From assembly GCA_023437715.1 (NCBI GenBank), contig JAEZFK010000035.1, positions 62,001 through 126,000 of the forward strand: 64,000 nucleotides of DNA, given 5' to 3'. Shown here in pieces: positions 60,716 to 64,000 of this stretch (positions are counted from its first letter, which is position 1; the number at the start of each line of letters is the position of its first letter). Source of the stretch: Bacillota bacterium (GTDB lineage: Bacteria; Bacillota; Clostridia; Lachnospirales; Lachnospiraceae). The position numbers were made by a program, and so were the translations under genes. The notes under the pieces were generated by a model. That model did no database searches, was not told the DNA's origin, and worked only from the letters and a program-made list of their open reading frames with translations.

Positions 60716-62209
60716 TTAACGGAATACTACGGAATTCCACTTTAATTCATTTTTCAAATCCCTGATGGTTGTATTTTCGTCGATGTAGACTGCTTCAATT
60801 CCCATGGCATCGGCCCAGTCTCCCATCTGCTCTGCTGTTAAATCATAGGAAAATGCCGTATGATGGGCTCCGCCGGCCAGAATCCAGCTTTCCGCTCCTG
60901 TGGTCAGGTTCGGCTCCGGAGTCCAGAAAGCGGTTGCAACAGGAAGCTTGGGCATTGGGTGTTCCGTCTTCTTGCAGTTTACGGTGTTGATGATCAGGCG
61001 GAAACGGTTGCCCAGATCAATGAGGGAGGTTGCGATTCCTCTTCCTTCCTTTGCCGTAAACACAAGGCGGGCAGGGTCTTCTCTTTGTCCCATGGACAGA
61101 GGATTCACCTTAATGCCTATTTTCCCGTCGGCAATGGAGGGGCAGACCTCCAGCATATGGGCCTGAAGGATTCCTTCCTTTCCCGGAACCAGGTTGTAGG
61201 TATAGTCCTCCATAAAGGAGGTGCCCTTTGCATCCTTGATATCGGCTGTCATGATCTTCATCAGGCGGACCATGGCCGCTGTCTTCCAGTCTCCCTCGCC
61301 GCCGAAGCCGTAGCCCTTTTCCATCAGACGCTGGATTGCAAGGCCCGGAAGCTGCTTTAATGCGCCTAAATCGCCGAAATGAGTGACAATGGCCTGATAA
61401 TCCTTTTCCTTTAAGAACCGCTCAAAGCCCAGCTCAATCTGCGCCTGGACGGCCACGTGATTTTTAAACTCCTGAGGATCTCTTCCCTCCAGCAGGATTT
61501 CATATTTGCTGTAATACTCCTCTACCAGGGCGGAAATGTCCCCTGCTGCCACGTCCTTTACATAAGCCTCGATTTCATTGACCGGGTAAGCGTCGATCTC
61601 CCAGCCGAATTTTATCTGGGCCTCTACCTTGTCGCCTTCGGTAACGGCCACATTTCTCATGTTGTCCGCCACCCGGACCACCCGGATGTGGCTGCTTTCC
61701 ATGATTCCCACCGCGGTCCGCATCCAGGAGCCGATCCGGTCCTGAACCTTTTCGTCATCCCAGAAGCCTGCAATGACCTTTCTCTCGATTCCCATTCTTG
61801 TAACCATGTGGCCGAACTCCCTGTCCCCGTGTGCGGACTGGTTCTCGTTCATGAAATCCATATCAATGGCATCATAGGGAATCTCCCGGTTAAACTGGGT
61901 GTGAAGATGAAGCAGAGGCTTCCTGTATTCCTGAAGTCCTAAAATCCAGGACTTGGCAGGAGAAAAGGTGTGCATCCAGGTAATAACTCCCGCACATTCC
62001 TCATCTCCGTTGGCCTGGTTGAACAGGCTGCGGATGGAGGTATTGTCAATCAGAACCGGCTTTAAAACCACCTCAAAGGGAAGGCGGCCGCATGCGTTGA
62101 GCCTTTCCACAATGATCCTGGAATGCTCCGCCACATCTCTTAAGCATTCCTCTCCGTAAAGGTCCTGTGAACCGGTGGCAAACCAAAATTTATATGTTTT
62201 ATTTCCCAT
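60716..62209 (-). CDS. araA: L-arabinose isomerase
   Basis: 497 residues, standard length. It begins KTYKFWFATGSQDLYGEECL, and YGFGGEGDWKTAAMVRLMK and QREDPARLVFTA hold the metal-binding Glu and neighbours. LAGGAHHTAFSYDL gives the histidines of the active site. It converts L-arabinose to L-ribulose. AAAGGGA precedes the ATG. Confidence 0.97.
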   Translation of the reverse strand: MGNKTYKFWFATGSQDLYGEECLRDVAEHSRIIVERLNACGRLPFEVVLKPVLIDNTSIRSLFNQANGDEECAGVITWMHTFSPAKSWILGLQEYRKPLLHLHTQFNREIPYDAIDMDFMNENQSAHGDREFGHMVTRMGIERKVIAGFWDDEKVQDRIGSWMRTAVGIMESSHIRVVRVADNMRNVAVTEGDKVEAQIKFGWEIDAYPVNEIEAYVKDVAAGDISALVEEYYSKYEILLEGRDPQEFKNHVAVQAQIELGFERFLKEKDYQAIVTHFGDLGALKQLPGLAIQRLMEKGYGFGGEGDWKTAAMVRLMKIMTADIKDAKGTSFMEDYTYNLVPGKEGILQAHMLEVCPSIADGKIGIKVNPLSMGQREDPARLVFTAKEGRGIATSLIDLGNRFRLIINTVNCKKTEHPMPKLPVATAFWTPEPNLTTGAESWILAGGAHHTAFSYDLTAEQMGDWADAMGIEAVYIDENTTIRDLKNELKWNSVVFR

Positions 62210-62262
62210 GGTAATTCCCTTTCTCTTTTTTATAATTTTTTATTCGTTAAATCCCTGTACCG

Positions 62263-63780
62263 TCATCTTCCCAGACGAATCACGTTCCAGGAAGCCTTGT
62301 GCAGAATACTGGTCATGATGCCCCCGTCAAGCACAGACTGGCTGGTCTGCCTGGGAGCCACCTTTTGGCTGAAAGGTCCGTTTTCCGCCAGCAGATCGTC
62401 GCTTTCCAGAACAATGTGCTCCAGCACCCGGTATCCCTCAAAGCTTCTCACATCAACGGTCATTTCCGCGTCATCCTTAATATTTCTGTTTACCGCGAAA
62501 ATCGTCACCTGGTCCTCTTCCTCATTGTAAACGGAAACAGCTTCCACGGCCGTTACGCCCTCATGGGTAGCCGTATCAAATTTCGGTGTGCTGATGACCG
62601 GAAGAAGTGCTGTACCCCGTCCATATTTGGAAGCGTGCATGAAAGGATAGAAAATGGTCTGCTTCCACGCCGCTCCGCCGCCTGCTTCCGTCATAATAGG
62701 AGCGATAACATTTACAAGCTGTGCCATACAGGCCATTTTCACACGGTCTGCATGCTTTAACAGGGTAATGAGCATCAGGCCCACTAAAAGCGCGTCCTCA
62801 AAGTTATAAATGTCCTCCAGCATGGGCGGCGCTACCTGCCACGGATGATTTTGGGTGATATCGTCATCAGCCGCATTGGAATGGTACCATACGTTCCACT
62901 CGTCAAAGCTGAGCTTTATATCCTTTTTGCCCCGTTTTCTTGCTTTTACATAATCACAGGTCGCGATTACGGTGCGGATAAACTCATCCATATCATCCGA
63001 GCAGGCAAGGAAATCCTGGCTGTCTCCCGCCCTGTTTCCATAATACTGATGCAGGGAAACAAAGTCCACGTAATCATAGGTATGCTGAAGAGTAACTGCC
63101 TCCCATTCCGGGAAAGTGGGCATGGTCAGGGAGGAGCTTCCGCAGGAAACCAGTTCAATGGAAGGATCAATGAGCTTCATGGCCTTTGCCGTTTCCTCGG
63201 CCAGGCGCCCGTATTCCTCCATGGTCTTATGGCCGATCTGCCAGGGGCCGTCCATCTCATTTCCCAGGCACCATGTTTTGATGTTGTGAGGCTCCTTATA
63301 GCCGTGGCTGATCCTCATGTCGCTGTATCTGGTGTTGCCGGGATGGTTGCAGTATTCCAGCAGGTTGCAGGCGTCGGCAATCCCTCTTGTGCCCAGGTTA
63401 ATGGCCATCATCACGTCAGAGCCTGCGCTTCTCGTCCATTTGGTAAATTCATTTAATCCCACTTTATTTTCTTCCAGGCTCCGCCATGCCAGCTCCAGGC
63501 GTTTGGGGCGCTCTGCCACGGGACCCACGCTGTCCTCCCAGTAAAAGTTGGAAACAAAGTTTCCGCCCGGATACCGGATAATAGGAACATTCAGCTCCCG
63601 GATCAGCTCCTTTACATCGCCCCGGAAGCCGTCTTCATCCGCCGTGGGATGTCCCGGGCAGTAAATGCCGTCATATACGGCGCGGCCCAGATGCTCGATA
63701 AAGGAGCCGTAAATTCTTTCATCGATCTCCGAAATACGGTATTCTTTGTCAATTACCATTTTCACTTTGTTGTCTGCCAT
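62263..63780 (-). CDS. abfA: Alpha-L-arabinofuranosidase, GH51
   Basis: 505 residues with a TIM barrel and a C-terminal beta domain. The acid/base Glu is in CLGNEMDGPWQIG near residue 175 and the nucleophile in IKLSFDEWNVWYH near residue 297; GSFIEHLGRAVYDGIY begins the protein. No signal peptide, so it works on imported arabino-oligosaccharides. It lies upstream of araA. Confidence 0.95.
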   Translation of the reverse strand: MADNKVKMVIDKEYRISEIDERIYGSFIEHLGRAVYDGIYCPGHPTADEDGFRGDVKELIRELNVPIIRYPGGNFVSNFYWEDSVGPVAERPKRLELAWRSLEENKVGLNEFTKWTRSAGSDVMMAINLGTRGIADACNLLEYCNHPGNTRYSDMRISHGYKEPHNIKTWCLGNEMDGPWQIGHKTMEEYGRLAEETAKAMKLIDPSIELVSCGSSSLTMPTFPEWEAVTLQHTYDYVDFVSLHQYYGNRAGDSQDFLACSDDMDEFIRTVIATCDYVKARKRGKKDIKLSFDEWNVWYHSNAADDDITQNHPWQVAPPMLEDIYNFEDALLVGLMLITLLKHADRVKMACMAQLVNVIAPIMTEAGGGAAWKQTIFYPFMHASKYGRGTALLPVISTPKFDTATHEGVTAVEAVSVYNEEEDQVTIFAVNRNIKDDAEMTVDVRSFEGYRVLEHIVLESDDLLAENGPFSQKVAPRQTSQSVLDGGIMTSILHKASWNVIRLGR

Positions 63781-63803
63781 TTGAATTGTCCAGCCTTTCT
63801 TTC

Positions 63804-64000
63804 CTATTCTCCGAATACCTTCCGGTAATCCTCCTGGAATTTTATAATTCCCTGATCCGTCAGCGGATGCTTTGTCATCTGTACCAGCACGCCGTAAGGC
63901 ACTGTTGCAATATCAGCCCCTGCCCTGGCGCAGTCAATCACATGGATGGGATTGCGGACGCTGGCTGCAATGATCTCCGTTTCGATGTCATGGACGGCAA
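63804..64000 (-). CDS. Transaldolase/fructose-6-phosphate aldolase family protein (C-terminal part)
   Basis: The last 65 residues are visible; the N-terminus lies beyond the right edge. AASVRNPIHVIDCARAGAD, then VQMTKHPLTDQGI are the conserved end of the FSA/TalC group, and the gene stops at a TAG (63806-63804). In an arabinose operon it would process pentose-phosphate intermediates. The catalytic lysine lies outside the window. Confidence 0.9.
   Translation of the reverse strand, partial: AVHDIETEIIAASVRNPIHVIDCARAGADIATVPYGVLVQMTKHPLTDQGIIKFQEDYRKVFGE

Overview
The window looks like a chromosomal segment of a spore-forming, Gram-positive anaerobe of the Clostridia, most likely Lachnospiraceae (Clostridium cluster XIVa; Lacrimispora/Hungatella/Enterocloster-like). 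The reasons are AGGAGG-type ribosome sites before almost every gene, a spoIIM-xerD pair, a T-box in front of the trp genes, a TPP riboswitch in front of thiC-thiW, clostridial-type arabinose genes, and the minus-strand order relA - MBL hydrolase - hemZ - hisS - aspS. No rRNA, tRNA, CRISPR array or complete insertion sequence was seen. The species is an inference.

Layout. 1-1833: two tandem family-2 glycosyltransferases (the first cut by the window edge) and a GNAT acetyltransferase. 1943-3772: a secreted 5'-nucleotidase with an internal LysM domain. 4028-11698: the housekeeping block aspS, hisS, hemZ, MBL hydrolase and relA/spoT. 11754-18642: adenosine deaminase, then an AT-richer accessory stretch (a frameshifted cyclase gene, MarR, an AhpD-like protein, Lrp/AsnC), then an auxin-efflux-type carrier coupled to a GltD-like oxidoreductase, then apt. 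18813-23900: an AraC regulator, an unknown small protein, a MocR regulator, azlCD, decayed GNAT genes and a miniature transcription unit. 24009-29057: xerD, spoIIM, a NUDIX hydrolase, proC, a DMT exporter and a nitroreductase.

29169-36127 is a complete tryptophan operon, trpE-G-D-C-F-B-A, behind a consensus promoter and a T-box with a TGG specifier. 36252-36608 encodes a short coiled-coil protein built from an exact heptad repeat. 36692-41194 is a TPP-riboswitch operon, thiC-W-M-E-D: it makes the pyrimidine moiety and salvages thiazole, but has no thiazole synthesis genes. 41224-46576 is a cellobiose-type PTS (IIA, IIB, IIC), a GH1 6-phospho-beta-glucosidase and a LicR-type PRD regulator.

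46742-57157 holds a chemoreceptor, a small serine recombinase with repeated palindromes upstream, a GH2 beta-galactosidase divergent from an AraC regulator, two tiny genes of a possible VbhA-like antitoxin unit, and an AraC regulator divergent from an MFS carrier. 57154-64000 is an arabinan/arabinose block on the minus strand: a transaldolase-type aldolase (partial), GH51 arabinofuranosidase, araA, an FGGY ribulokinase, araD and araR.

No obviously new multi-gene defence or biosynthetic system stands out. The best leads are small or regulatory: mirror-image divergent promoters sharing a 13-bp inverted repeat at the MarR locus, the two very small genes at 54.4-54.8 kb, the repeated palindromes beside the serine recombinase, a nested dyad and palindrome in the promoter of the DMT exporter, and a miniature transcription unit at 23.7-23.9 kb.
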